Assembly: GCF_016313185.1 (NCBI RefSeq)
Contig: NZ_CP066218.1
Coordinates: 868,001 to 932,000, forward strand
Direction of reading: 5' to 3'
Length of the DNA stretch: 64,000 bases
DNA from: Mycolicibacterium baixiangningiae
Lineage (GTDB): Bacteria > Actinomycetota > Actinomycetes > Mycobacteriales > Mycobacteriaceae
The position numbers and the translations under genes were made by a program. Position 1 is the stretch's first letter. Each line of letters starts with the position of its first letter. Positions 1 through 9,191 of the stretch are shown here, in pieces. The notes under the pieces were generated by a model. It searched no databases. It was not told where the DNA came from and was given only the letters and a program-made list of their open reading frames with translations.

Positions 1-381
1 TATCTGGTGACCACCCGACTGATGGCCTCGGTGGTCGCGGTTGTCCCGCTTTACGTGGTCTGCCTCGCGGTCAGTTATCTGACCACACAGGTTGTGGTCC
101 GCATCATCGGCGGGGGCTCGACCGGCTCATATCTGCACTACTTCACCCTGATGCTGTCCGGTCAGGACATCCTCTACTCGCTGCTCAAGGCCATCATCTT
201 CGTGTGGATCGCCACGACGATCCAGTGCTACTACGGGTTCTATGCCAGCGGGGGCCCCGAGGGCGTGGGGGTCGCCGCCGGCCATGCCATGCGTGCCAGC
301 ATCACGGTGGTGATCATCGTCAACATGCTGCTCACCTTGGCGCTGTGGAACATCGACAGCGGAGCAAGGTTCGGGGGTTAG
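1..381 (+). CDS. yrbEB: YrbE/MlaE-family permease, C-terminal part (YrbEB of the mce operon)
   Basis: The reading frame is open from the left edge, so only the last ~126 residues are present. They hold hydrophobic membrane segments with the layout of the MlaE/YrbE permease C-terminus, ending in a helix rich in V, I and L before a short polar tail. YrbEA/YrbEB form the inner-membrane permease of Mce importers, which are powered by a separate ATPase. The stop codon is directly followed by the GTG start of mceA with no spacer. The first in-frame GTG (position 7) is unlikely to be the real start, because MlaE proteins are about 250-290 residues long. Confidence 0.85.
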   Translation, partial: YLVTTRLMASVVAVVPLYVVCLAVSYLTTQVVVRIIGGGSTGSYLHYFTLMLSGQDILYSLLKAIIFVWIATTIQCYYGFYASGGPEGVGVAAGHAMRASITVVIIVNMLLTLALWNIDSGARFGG

Positions 382-2004
382 GTGGCGAACAATTCCTTTG
401 ACCTGGACGGGCGCGGACCCAGCGATCGCCGGCTGGCCGGTGCCGGGCTCGCGGTTGTGCTTGTGGCAGTGGTGATTACGACGGCTCTTTTGGTGAAGGC
501 AACGGGACGGCTGGATCCCTTCGTGCGCGTGGTCGCGAATCTCGTCAACGTCGGAGACGGACTGCCGCAGCGATCCGACGTCAAGTACCACGGCGTGCTG
601 GTCGGCGCCGTCGAGGGTGTGACCCCGGCCGCGCATGGCCACCCCAACATCGTCCAGATCAACCTCAACCCGGAGTACGCCGGATCGATCCCGGCCACCG
701 TCACCGCGCGGGTGGTGCCGAGCAACGTCTTCGCGGTGTCCTCGGTGCAACTGGTCGACCGCTCCGAGGGTGGCGGCCCGGCGATCAGCGCGGGCGCGCA
801 GATTCCGGAGGACACCGAGTTGCCCACCGTGTTGTTCCAGACCACCATCAGCAAGTTGCGCGACGTCCTGGCCGCCACCGGGCGCGGCCGCGAGGACAAG
901 ACGGTGGGCATCCTGGCCGCGGTGAACGCGGCCACCGAGGACCGCCGCACCGAGTTGCTGGCCGGCGGTGCGCAGCTGAACAGGCTCGTCGACCAGATCG
1001 ATGCGATCGTGGCCACCGATGCAGGTCCGACCACGGTTTCGGCACTCATCGAGGCCACTCGGGGATTGCAGGCGACTGCGCCGGAGTTGATCGACGCGCT
1101 GCACACGGCGGTCGGGCCCATGCAGACCCTGGTGGAGCAGCGTGCGCAACTCGACGCGCTGGTCAGCAGCGGCGTGCACACCGTGGGCACTACTCGTACG
1201 GCGCTGAACAACCACACCGACCGGCTGGTCACGATCACCACCGAGATGACCCCGGTGATCGGCAACCTGGCCGACACCTCGCGCCACTGGTTGCCGGCCT
1301 TCGTCAAGCTCAACGGGCTGTCCGACAAGTTCTTCACGGAGGTTTGGAAGTCCGAGCGCGACATCGGGAACATGCGGATGAATCTGTCGTTCACCCCGAC
1401 CTACACCTACACACGAGCCGACTGCCCGCGGTACGGCGAGTTGAAGGGGCCGAGCTGCTACACCGCACCCCTGGTGGTCACTCGACCCGAGCTGCCCGAT
1501 GTGCTGCTGCCGCAGAACTATCAGGCGCCCGCTGATTTGGCACCTCCGCCGGGAACGGTGGTCGGGGAGAACGGCAATCTGGTTGCCGTGGGTCCGCCGC
1601 TGGTCAACCCGAATCCGAGTTTGGCCGATCCGAATCCGCCGCTGCCGCCGTGGATGTCGCCTGCCCCACCGGTGCCCGGAACGGCGAATGACGCATTGGT
1701 CCCGATACCGCCGCCGCCGGTGAATCAGTCTCCGCTCGCCCCGGTGGCGCCGAAACCGGGTGACCCGCCCCTGCCAGCGCCCCCCGGCCCGCCACCGGCA
1801 CCGGTGCCGGTGCTGCCCGCCGAAGCCGCGCCGGCCTCGTTCGGAGGCAACGTCGGTCCGGTCGGCAGCGCGCAGGAGCGCGCGGCGCTCAGCGCCGCCA
1901 CCGGCCAACCGGTCACCACGGCAACGCAGTTGCTGCTCGGCCCGGTGGCCCGCGGTATGACGGTGAGGTCGGTGGAATCGGCTGTGGGAGAGGAGCCCCG
2001 ATGA
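382..2004 (+). CDS. mceA: MceA, Mce-family substrate-binding protein with long proline-rich tail
   Basis: First of six consecutive Mce proteins (540 aa). An N-terminal hydrophobic segment (about residues 20-40) anchors it, an MlaD/MCE beta domain follows (about 45-130), then a helical Mce region to about 330. The last ~165 residues are very rich in Pro (runs such as PIPPPPVNQSP and PPGPPPAPVPVLP). MceA-F are known to form a tube for lipid or sterol transport across the mycobacterial envelope; the substrate here cannot be told. The GTG start abuts the yrbEB stop, and the stop overlaps mceB (ATGA). From memory M. tuberculosis MceA proteins are about 400-450 aa, so the tail makes this one long. 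Confidence 0.92.
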   Translation: MANNSFDLDGRGPSDRRLAGAGLAVVLVAVVITTALLVKATGRLDPFVRVVANLVNVGDGLPQRSDVKYHGVLVGAVEGVTPAAHGHPNIVQINLNPEYAGSIPATVTARVVPSNVFAVSSVQLVDRSEGGGPAISAGAQIPEDTELPTVLFQTTISKLRDVLAATGRGREDKTVGILAAVNAATEDRRTELLAGGAQLNRLVDQIDAIVATDAGPTTVSALIEATRGLQATAPELIDALHTAVGPMQTLVEQRAQLDALVSSGVHTVGTTRTALNNHTDRLVTITTEMTPVIGNLADTSRHWLPAFVKLNGLSDKFFTEVWKSERDIGNMRMNLSFTPTYTYTRADCPRYGELKGPSCYTAPLVVTRPELPDVLLPQNYQAPADLAPPPGTVVGENGNLVAVGPPLVNPNPSLADPNPPLPPWMSPAPPVPGTANDALVPIPPPPVNQSPLAPVAPKPGDPPLPAPPGPPPAPVPVLPAEAAPASFGGNVGPVGSAQERAALSAATGQPVTTATQLLLGPVARGMTVRSVESAVGEEPR

Positions 2005-3056
2005 AGTCGCGCGGTGCACTGATCGGGCTGTCGCTGTTCATGGTCCTTGCTCTGACGTTGACCTGGCTTGTCTACGTCACTCTGCGTCGGGACGTGGCCG
2101 GGTCGACGGCGCCCTACGCGGCAGTGTTCACCGATGTGTTCGGGCTGCGCGACGGTGACGACGTGCGGATGGCCGGTGTGCGGGTGGGACGCGTGGAAAG
2201 CATTGAACTGCAGGGCAATCACGCCAAGGTGTCCTTCGTGGTGCAACGTGACCAGCAGGTGCTCGGCACCACGGTGGCCTCGGTGACGTACCAGAACATC
2301 GTCGGTCAGCGGTATCTCGGGCTGTCGCTGGGCAGCCTCGGTGAACCGGATCCGCTGCCACCCGGCAGTGTCATCCCGGTCGAACAAACGGACCCGTCAT
2401 TCGACGTGGGCACGCTGCTCAACGGGTATGAGCCGCTGTTCAGCCTGCTCGACCCGCGGCATGCCGACAATCTCACCCAAGGGGTCATCCAATCGCTGCA
2501 GGGCGACGAGGCGTCGATCACCGCCCTGATCGACCAGACCGCACAGCTGACCGACGCGTTCGCCGGGCGCGACGAGGAACTCGGCGGTGTGATCACCGAC
2601 TTGAACGTGGTGGTGGCCAATCTGGCCCAACACAACGACGACCTCGATCACATCGTCGGCGAGGCCAGGTCGGTGGTATCGACCTTCGACGCGCGTCGGC
2701 CCGAGCTGGTGGAGTCGATGGGCTCGATCGCGGCGGTGGTACGTCAACTGTCGGCGATCTCCGACGAGGTCTACCCGCCGCTGAACGAGCTCGTCCAACG
2801 CCAACCGGGCTTCGCAGCGCACATGCTCGGCATCGAATCGCAGTTGGCGTTCGTCGGTGCCAATCTGCCGCTGATGCTCAAGGGGTTTGCGCGCATCACC
2901 GGCGAAGGCACCTACGCCAACGCCTACGCGTGCAACCTGGACGCCACCGCGTTCTTCCCCGGACTCAACGACGTGACACCGATCGTCGTCGACGCCGCCA
3001 CCCCCGGCAACAAAGCCCGCTACACCCCCAAGTGCAGGAACATGGCCAATGGCTGA
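2001..3056 (+). CDS. mceB: MceB, Mce-family protein
   Basis: A 351-residue Mce protein: an N-terminal membrane anchor (about residues 7-27), an MCE/MlaD domain (about 35-115, with YAAVFTDVFGLRDGDDVRM and the typical RYLGLSLG strand), then a long helical section with repeated DQTAQL/DEELG-like heptads. A cysteine pair sits near the C-terminus (CNLD and KCRN). ATG overlaps the mceA stop by 4 bases and the stop overlaps mceC by 8, indicating translational coupling. Position second in the cassette and length fit MceB. Confidence 0.92.
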   Translation: MKSRGALIGLSLFMVLALTLTWLVYVTLRRDVAGSTAPYAAVFTDVFGLRDGDDVRMAGVRVGRVESIELQGNHAKVSFVVQRDQQVLGTTVASVTYQNIVGQRYLGLSLGSLGEPDPLPPGSVIPVEQTDPSFDVGTLLNGYEPLFSLLDPRHADNLTQGVIQSLQGDEASITALIDQTAQLTDAFAGRDEELGGVITDLNVVVANLAQHNDDLDHIVGEARSVVSTFDARRPELVESMGSIAAVVRQLSAISDEVYPPLNELVQRQPGFAAHMLGIESQLAFVGANLPLMLKGFARITGEGTYANAYACNLDATAFFPGLNDVTPIVVDAATPGNKARYTPKCRNMANG

Positions 3057-4095
3057 TCAGACATCAGGGACCCGACGCAAGCGCCGCCCGCTGGAGAACT
3101 ACAACAAGACCTGGCTGGGAGTCGTTGCCGTCGTGGTGGTCTCGGCGCTCGTCGGAACACTATTGTTGTTCAAGGTGGCCGATTTCGGCTACCGCCGCTA
3201 CACCGCGCACTTCCTGCAGGCCGCAGCGCTGCAACCGGGCAACCCGATCACCGTGGCCGGGATCCCGGTGGGCGAGGTGGCGAGCATGGACCTTGCGGGC
3301 GACCACGTCGAGGCCGGTCTGAGGGTGCGCGACGACGTCGTGCTGGGCGAGAACTCCCGGGCCTCGATCAAGATCACCACGATCCTGGGCTCGCGCTACC
3401 TCGCGCTGTACCCCGACGGCCCGGGTTCGCTGCCGGACGCCACCTTTGACCAGACGCACACCGAGGTGCCCTACGACCTGCAGGAGGCGCTGTCCGACGT
3501 CTCCACCACTTTCGAGCAGGTCGACTCCGACAAGTTCGCCCAGACGTTGGCGATTCTCGGAAAACAGCTGGAGACGCTGCCCCCGGTGGTTCCGCAGGCG
3601 CTGGAGAACACCCACACGCTGTCGACGATCATCGCGCAACGCCGTGACCAGTTGGGTGAACTGCTGAAGACAACCGAATTGGTCAGCACCACCCTGCGCC
3701 GGCAGCAGTCCACCATCGGCAATCTGGTGGATCAGGGGAACTCTCTGCTCGGAGAGTTCGTCGCACGGCGCGCCACCTTCCACGCGATGATGGACGCGCT
3801 GACCAACCTGGTGGAAACCTTGAGCGGCATCATCATCGACGACCGCCCCGAGTTGGAAAAGCTGCTGACCAACTTGGGTGAGCTGTCCACCCTGCTGGGT
3901 CGAAACGACGGCATGGTGCGCAGCATCCTTCAATCCGGCCCGATCGCGGTGCGCAACCTGACCAACGTCACCGGCACCGGCAACGCCATCGACTTCAACG
4001 CCTCCAGTGGTCTGCTGGTCGACTCCTGGATGTGCGCAATCAGCGGCCGGGCCAAACAGTTCGGCCTGATCGAGTACTACCAGGACTGCAAATGA
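3049..4095 (+). CDS. mceC: MceC, Mce-family protein
   Basis: A 348-residue Mce protein with an N-terminal basic stretch, a membrane anchor (about residues 22-44), an MCE domain containing LQPGNPITVAGIPVGEV, and a long helical region. It lacks the proline-rich tail that some MceC proteins carry. The ATG lies 8 bases before the mceB stop, and the stop overlaps mceD (ATGA). Assigned by position and fold pattern as the third component of the Mce assembly. Confidence 0.92.
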   Translation: MADQTSGTRRKRRPLENYNKTWLGVVAVVVVSALVGTLLLFKVADFGYRRYTAHFLQAAALQPGNPITVAGIPVGEVASMDLAGDHVEAGLRVRDDVVLGENSRASIKITTILGSRYLALYPDGPGSLPDATFDQTHTEVPYDLQEALSDVSTTFEQVDSDKFAQTLAILGKQLETLPPVVPQALENTHTLSTIIAQRRDQLGELLKTTELVSTTLRRQQSTIGNLVDQGNSLLGEFVARRATFHAMMDALTNLVETLSGIIIDDRPELEKLLTNLGELSTLLGRNDGMVRSILQSGPIAVRNLTNVTGTGNAIDFNASSGLLVDSWMCAISGRAKQFGLIEYYQDCK

Positions 4096-5219
4096 GCGCC
4101 ATGAAGAGCACCAGGTCCAAGGTCATCGCCATCGTCGCCGTCGGCCTGGCCGTGGCACTGGTGGTCGGTGTCGTGGCGGTGAAGTTCGTCAACGATCAGC
4201 TCGACAGCATCACCGTGACGGCCCAGTTCGACAGCGCGGCAGGCCTGTACGAGGGCAATGTGGTCGCGGTGCTCGGGATGCCGGTGGGCAAGGTCACTCA
4301 GATCAGCCCGAAGGGCGGATACGTCGAAGTCGAATTCACCGTCGACAAGGACGTCAAGGTTCCCGCGGATGTCCAGGCCGCCACCATCTCGAACTCGATT
4401 CTGACGGATCGCCAGATCGAGTTGACCCCGCCGTACCAGAGGGGCCCGGCCCTGCAGAACCATGACACCATCGGCCTGAACCGCACCCGCACGCCGGTCG
4501 AATTCGCCCAGGTGCTCGATGTTCTCGACAAGCTGGCCCTCTCGTTGCGCGGCGATGGCAAAGGCAACGGGCCGATCGCCGATGTGATCGACGGAAGCGC
4601 CGCGGTCGTCGACGGGCGAGGTCAGCAGATGAAGGACGCACTGGGCGAGCTGTCGAATGCGTTGCGGCTCAGCGCCGATCGCGGCACCGTGACCAAAGAT
4701 CACCTGACGGCCATCATCCGCAACGTGAGCTCGCTGTCTGATGCCGCGGCTCGCAACGATACGACGATGCGGGAGTTCGGTTCGTCCGTGCGGGCACTGA
4801 GTCAGATCCTCGCCGACGAGGATCTCGGTAGCGGCACCACCGGTAAGAAGATCAACGAGGTGCTGACCCATACCGGTGAGGTCCTGGAGAAGCACCGGGA
4901 ATCCATCAAGGATCTGGTCGCCAACGGCGACATCGTCTTGAAGACGACCGTCGACCACGAACGCGACCTGATGGAGTTCCTCGATGTCGCGCCGATGACC
5001 TTGGACAACCTGTACAACGTCGCCGACCAGAAGAACGGTGCTCTGCGGGTCAAGGTGGTCACCGACAAGATCTTGTTCGACAACCAGTTGATCAAGGAGG
5101 TCTGCAACATGATGGGCCTGCGCCAACTAGGTTGCAGCACCGGGACGTTGCAGGATTTCGGACCCGACTTCGGGTTGAGCTACATGCTGGACGGACTCGC
5201 GGCGATGGGGCAGAAATGA
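4092..5219 (+). CDS. mceD: MceD, Mce-family protein
   Basis: A 375-residue Mce protein with an N-terminal anchor (about residues 9-30), MCE domain (VVAVLGMPVGKVTQI) and helical C-terminal part. The start at 4092 was chosen because it makes the usual ATGA overlap with the mceC stop; an upstream in-frame start at 4032 would lie deep inside mceC. The stop overlaps the mceE ATG. The C-terminal Pro-rich extension found in some MceD proteins is absent. Confidence 0.92.
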   Translation: MSAMKSTRSKVIAIVAVGLAVALVVGVVAVKFVNDQLDSITVTAQFDSAAGLYEGNVVAVLGMPVGKVTQISPKGGYVEVEFTVDKDVKVPADVQAATISNSILTDRQIELTPPYQRGPALQNHDTIGLNRTRTPVEFAQVLDVLDKLALSLRGDGKGNGPIADVIDGSAAVVDGRGQQMKDALGELSNALRLSADRGTVTKDHLTAIIRNVSSLSDAAARNDTTMREFGSSVRALSQILADEDLGSGTTGKKINEVLTHTGEVLEKHRESIKDLVANGDIVLKTTVDHERDLMEFLDVAPMTLDNLYNVADQKNGALRVKVVTDKILFDNQLIKEVCNMMGLRQLGCSTGTLQDFGPDFGLSYMLDGLAAMGQK

Positions 5220-6454
5220 CGGCGACGATGCAAATCCGCGCCAAGGCCGCGGTCGCGATGACGGCCTGCCTGACTATTTCCGGTTGTGCCACAGACGGGT
5301 TGGCCAGTCTGCCGCTGCCGGCACCGGGTGCGGGATCGGGCGGATATCGGCTGACCGCGGTGTTCTCCAACGCACTGAACCTGCCGGCGAACGCGAAGGT
5401 GAGGCTCGCCGGTGCCGATGTCGGTCAGATGGAATCGATGGTGGCCCGCAACTACACCGCGGTGGCCACGCTGCGGATCATGGACGGAGTGCTGCTACCG
5501 CAGGGCAGCACCGCCGAGCTGCGCTCCGCGACACCGCTCGGAGATGTGTTCGTGGCCATCCAACCGCCAAGCCCGGCGCAACCGGGTGCGCCGCTGCTGG
5601 GTGACGGCGACACCATCGACCTGGAATCGACGAGGGCCGCGGCCACTGTCGAATCGCTATTGGGTTCGGCGGCGATCCTGGTCAACGGCGGGGCAGTGCG
5701 CAACTTCACCAACGTCATCAACGGCCTCGGCAAGGCGACCGGAGACCAGGGCGAAGCGTTCGGAACCCTCATCCGCAAGACGAACCACACCCTCGGCAAG
5801 CTGAATGCGCGATCGGAAGAGATTTCGACCGCGATGACCGAGACCTCACGGCTCGCCTCCGAGATCGCCGCCAAGAATGACGTGATCAGCGAGGTGATGG
5901 CGCAAGCACGTCCGGCCACCGACACCCTGGCGACCCACACCACCCAAATCGCCGATCTCGTCGAACAGCTCGGCGATGTCTCCGTCCAGTTGCGCAAATT
6001 CCCGTCGATCGCGGGTACCGACACCAGCGGTCGCAGCGTCATCGCCGATGCCAACACCATTGCCAAGGCCTGGAACGACGTCGCGCTCGCTCCGGACGCC
6101 ACGCTCTTCGCGCTCAACCGGCTGATGCCGCCGTTCATCAAGACCCTGACCAGCAACGCCATCGCGTTGGACGCCAGCGTCGACCGGCTGGTGCTCGGAT
6201 CCATCCCCGACATCGGCTACGACGGTGACACCGGTTTGCACGGGCCGAAGCGGCACGACTGGCACCAGCTGGTGGGCACGTTGAAGTACACGCTGTGGCG
6301 GCTGCAGGAGAGGGTCGTGGGGAAGGGACCCGGGGTGCCGCAGATCCCGGTGATCCCGAGTCCGACCGAACCCGGCGAGATCATCGCGGTTCCGCAGGCG
6401 CCGACACCGGCGCCGGTTCCGCCGACCGCCCTGCCCGCAGAGGCCCCACGATGA
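5216..6454 (+). CDS. mceE: MceE, Mce-family lipoprotein
   Basis: A 412-residue Mce lipoprotein. The N-terminus is a lipoprotein signal with the lipobox LTISGC, placing the acylated Cys at about residue 24. The MCE domain follows (LPANAKVRLAGADVGQM), then a helical region and a Pro-rich end (PTPAPVPPTALP). MceE is the lipoprotein member (LprK type) of the cassettes and is thought to join the complex at the membrane surface. The ATG at 5216 overlaps the mceD stop; a start at 5132 would run inside mceD. The stop overlaps mceF. Confidence 0.93.
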   Translation: MTATMQIRAKAAVAMTACLTISGCATDGLASLPLPAPGAGSGGYRLTAVFSNALNLPANAKVRLAGADVGQMESMVARNYTAVATLRIMDGVLLPQGSTAELRSATPLGDVFVAIQPPSPAQPGAPLLGDGDTIDLESTRAAATVESLLGSAAILVNGGAVRNFTNVINGLGKATGDQGEAFGTLIRKTNHTLGKLNARSEEISTAMTETSRLASEIAAKNDVISEVMAQARPATDTLATHTTQIADLVEQLGDVSVQLRKFPSIAGTDTSGRSVIADANTIAKAWNDVALAPDATLFALNRLMPPFIKTLTSNAIALDASVDRLVLGSIPDIGYDGDTGLHGPKRHDWHQLVGTLKYTLWRLQERVVGKGPGVPQIPVIPSPTEPGEIIAVPQAPTPAPVPPTALPAEAPR

Positions 6455-7701
6455 TCGCCGGCGCCGCCGATCGAATCCTCGGTGTCGTCCGGTTCGGCTA
6501 TCGCCGCCGCGCCTGGCTGTCGGCGCTCGGGTTGGTCATGACACTCGTCGTGGCGACGGCCTACCTGTTGTTCGGCGCGCTACGGGTGAACCCGTTCGCG
6601 TCGAGCTACCGTCTGATCGTCGCGTTACCGGCGTCGGGAGGGCTGTTGCCCGATCAGGACGTGACCATGCGGGGTGTGCCGATCGGACGGGTCGAACGCC
6701 TCGACATCACCCCGGCCGGCGTCAACGCGGTCGTCAATGTCCAGTCGACGGTGCAGATACCGAAGTCCAGTGACGTCCGGGTGTCGGGGCTGTCCCCGGC
6801 TGGAGAGCAGTACATCGACTTTGTCGCCGACGGGAATTCGGGTCCGTTCCTGGCCGACGGCGCCACCATCGGCCAGCGCAGGGCCACCGTTCCGGTCGGC
6901 CTGGCCGATCTGCTGGCCAACGCCGACGGGGCGCTGGCTCAGGCGGACATCGCCAAACTCGAAGTCATCAAGAAAGAACTGAGCCTCAGCGAAGCCGGAC
7001 CGCAGAAGCTCGCGGACATCGTGGACGGGGGCACCTTTCTCCTGTCCACCCTCGATTCAGTGTTGCCGGAGACGAGCTCCATGTTGCGGACCAGCCAAGT
7101 GGCGTTCACGTTTCTCGCCGACAAGAACGCTGGAATCGACGTCGCCTCAGACAATCTCGCCGAGAGTTTCGCGGGTATCAACACGATGCGCGAAGGTTAC
7201 CGCCGCCTGACCGACCAAACGCCGGACACGCTGGCAGCGGTGGACAACCTCTTCCTCGACAACTCCGACACCATGGTGCAACTGCTGGGCAATCTCACCA
7301 ACACCTCCCGGCTGCTGTATCTGCGAGTGCCGGCGCTCAACGCGCTGTTCCCATCACACCGCACATCGGTGCTCGACGCACTGGGTTCCGCGATGCACAC
7401 CGGCGGGCTGTGGGGCACCGCCGAGATCTATCCGCGTTACACGTGCGACTACGGCACGCCGAAGCGGCCACCGTCGTCCGCGGACTTTCCGGAGCCGTTC
7501 ATGTACACCTACTGTCGAGACGACCATCCCGGAGTCCTGGTCCGCGGGGCGAAGAATGCGCCACGGCCTGCGGGCGACGACACCGCCGGACCGCCACCGG
7601 GTGCCGACCTCGGCCGCCAGACAGATCCGAGCCCCAAGGGGCGCTACACCATTCCGACGCCCTACGGCGGCCCGACGCTACCCATCGAACCGCCCCGCTG
7701 A
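6451..7701 (+). CDS. mceF: MceF, Mce-family protein
   Basis: A 416-residue protein, last of the six Mce subunits, with an N-terminal anchor (about residues 20-46), an MCE domain (DVTMRGVPIGRVERL) and a helical domain. The segment following the helices has three Cys residues (YTCDYG and TYCRDD). The last ~60 residues are Pro/Gly/Asp-rich. The ATG at 6451 forms an ATGA overlap with the mceE stop; the in-frame start 156 bases upstream lies in mceE. A short gap separates it from the Mce-associated gene, which has its own ribosome site. Confidence 0.92.
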   Translation: MIAGAADRILGVVRFGYRRRAWLSALGLVMTLVVATAYLLFGALRVNPFASSYRLIVALPASGGLLPDQDVTMRGVPIGRVERLDITPAGVNAVVNVQSTVQIPKSSDVRVSGLSPAGEQYIDFVADGNSGPFLADGATIGQRRATVPVGLADLLANADGALAQADIAKLEVIKKELSLSEAGPQKLADIVDGGTFLLSTLDSVLPETSSMLRTSQVAFTFLADKNAGIDVASDNLAESFAGINTMREGYRRLTDQTPDTLAAVDNLFLDNSDTMVQLLGNLTNTSRLLYLRVPALNALFPSHRTSVLDALGSAMHTGGLWGTAEIYPRYTCDYGTPKRPPSSADFPEPFMYTYCRDDHPGVLVRGAKNAPRPAGDDTAGPPPGADLGRQTDPSPKGRYTIPTPYGGPTLPIEPPR

Positions 7702-7726
7702 CCGAGCCATCCGCTAGGAGTTGATG

Positions 7727-8383
7727 ATGCCCGTGAACACCGAAGACCGCGATACCGGCGAAAAGCCTGACGCCGCAGACACAGCAGAGAAATCCGCAGC
7801 TCCTGCCGAGGCCTCCCCGGAGACCTCCGCCGAGGCCGAGGCCGAACCGGACGACGACGGCGACGGCGGTGGTGGGAGCGACGGCGTCGAGACGGCCCGA
7901 CGCGGTTGGCGCCACCCGGTGCTGCGAGGCGCCGTGGTTGCGGTGTGCGTGGTGCTCCTCGCGGCGACCGGTTTCCTGGGTTGGCAACTGTGGCAGGAGC
8001 GTCAGATCGCGCAGGCCGGCGAACAGGCCCGGCAAGCGGCGGCGGACTACGCAAAGATCTTGACGAGTATCGATTCGGCGAAGGTCGATGAGAACTTCGA
8101 CGCGGTGCTCGACGGAGCGACCGGTGGGTTCAAGGACATGTACTCGCAGTCCAGCACGCAACTGCGGCAGTTGCTGATCGACAGCAAGGCGACGGCCAAC
8201 GGGGTCGTGCTGGATTCGGCAGTCCAATCGGCAACCAAGGAGAAGGCGGTCGTGCTGCTGTTCGTCGATCAGTCGGTCTCCAACACCAACGTGCCCGACC
8301 CGCGTATCGACCGCAGCCGCATCAAGATGACCATGGAGTACGTCGACGGACGTTGGCGGGCAAGCAAAGTCGAACTTCCGTAA
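7727..8383 (+). CDS. Mce-associated membrane protein (Mas)
   Basis: A 218-residue protein with an acidic Ala/Glu/Asp-rich N-terminus (about 1-60), one transmembrane helix (about 64-84) and a C-terminal extracytoplasmic domain of the NTF2-like type seen in mycobacterial Mce-associated proteins, which are linked to Mce complex stability. AGGAG at 7716-7720 sits 6 bases before ATG 7727; ATG 7724 and TTG 7721 are possible but closer to the ribosome site. The stop (TAA) overlaps the next gene's ATG by one base. Confidence 0.85.
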   Translation: MPVNTEDRDTGEKPDAADTAEKSAAPAEASPETSAEAEAEPDDDGDGGGGSDGVETARRGWRHPVLRGAVVAVCVVLLAATGFLGWQLWQERQIAQAGEQARQAAADYAKILTSIDSAKVDENFDAVLDGATGGFKDMYSQSSTQLRQLLIDSKATANGVVLDSAVQSATKEKAVVLLFVDQSVSNTNVPDPRIDRSRIKMTMEYVDGRWRASKVELP

Positions 8384-9189
8384 TGATGCGCCGGTTCATT
8401 CGCGGGGGTGCGGTCGCTGTGGTGGCGACGGCCGTGTTGGCCACCGCATCACCCGTGTCGGCGTCAGCACCCTCGTTCTGTGATGAGCTGGGCGGTCAGT
8501 GGGACGGGCAATTCTGCACGACATCGGTGGTTTCGGAGCGCAAAGCGGTCCGAAACATCAGGATGGCGCTGCCCGGCGATCTCGTGGAGAACCCCGTCAT
8601 CCGGGAGTACCTCACCAACCTGATGAACAACTGGCGCAACGCGGCGAAGAAGCAGGTCCAGAACAGCTTCGGAGAGCAGCAGTTCCAGATCTTCCAGCAC
8701 GGCGAGGCGATGACGGCCGTCTTCCACGAGATGTACTCGGGTACGGTCGGTACCGACGCCCTGGCGCATCCGAATGCGCCCATCGTCAGCGATGCCTACC
8801 GGACCTTCGCCTTCGCCGGCGGGCGGCAGTTGCAACTGGCCGATCTGTTCAAACCCGGCGTCGACCACCTGGCCGAGATCCCGCGCCTGGGTGCGCCGTT
8901 CATCGTCGCTGCCCTCGATGCCGCACCGCCGCCGCACCAGCCCGGCACCTATCCGTTCACCCCCGACCGCTGGACCCCGGACAAGGTGTACTCCGGCGCG
9001 TACAAGGCGTGGGCGCTGACGCCGGACGAACTGGTCATCTACATGCCGGATTATCCGGTGGGCCGGGACCGCCCCACCAACTTCACCCCGGGGATCATGC
9101 AGTGGTCGATGGACGGGGGGACGGTGCGGGCCCACATACCGCTTGCGGCGCTGGCGCCGATCCTGCGCCCCGAATTCGGTGGTGGGTAG
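8383..9189 (+). CDS. Secreted DUF3298/RsiV-like protein (MPT64-type fold)
   Basis: A 268-residue exported protein with a cleavable signal peptide (about residues 1-28, ending VSASA). The first mature segment, FCDELGGQWDGQFC, resembles the Cys/Trp motif of mannan-binding (MVL-like) repeats, which is only a resemblance. The rest (about 60-265) has the DUF3298/RsiV pattern: a conserved YRTFAFAGGRQLQLADLF core and a final strand ending in LPLA-like residues, as in MPT64. ATG 8383 overlaps the preceding TAA by one base, so the gene is probably co-transcribed with the mce cassette. Exact function unknown. Confidence 0.72.
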   Translation: MMRRFIRGGAVAVVATAVLATASPVSASAPSFCDELGGQWDGQFCTTSVVSERKAVRNIRMALPGDLVENPVIREYLTNLMNNWRNAAKKQVQNSFGEQQFQIFQHGEAMTAVFHEMYSGTVGTDALAHPNAPIVSDAYRTFAFAGGRQLQLADLFKPGVDHLAEIPRLGAPFIVAALDAAPPPHQPGTYPFTPDRWTPDKVYSGAYKAWALTPDELVIYMPDYPVGRDRPTNFTPGIMQWSMDGGTVRAHIPLAALAPILRPEFGGG

Positions 9190-9191
9190 GC

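Noticed and set aside
127..2019. A 630-codon open frame on the minus strand opposite mceA
   Set aside because: It is rich in His, Arg and Gly with no domain pattern, and it runs over a clear Mce gene; high-GC DNA often gives such antisense frames.
5132..5215. A longer MceE start
   Set aside because: The extra 28 residues lie inside mceD and would remove the lipoprotein signal from the N-terminus.
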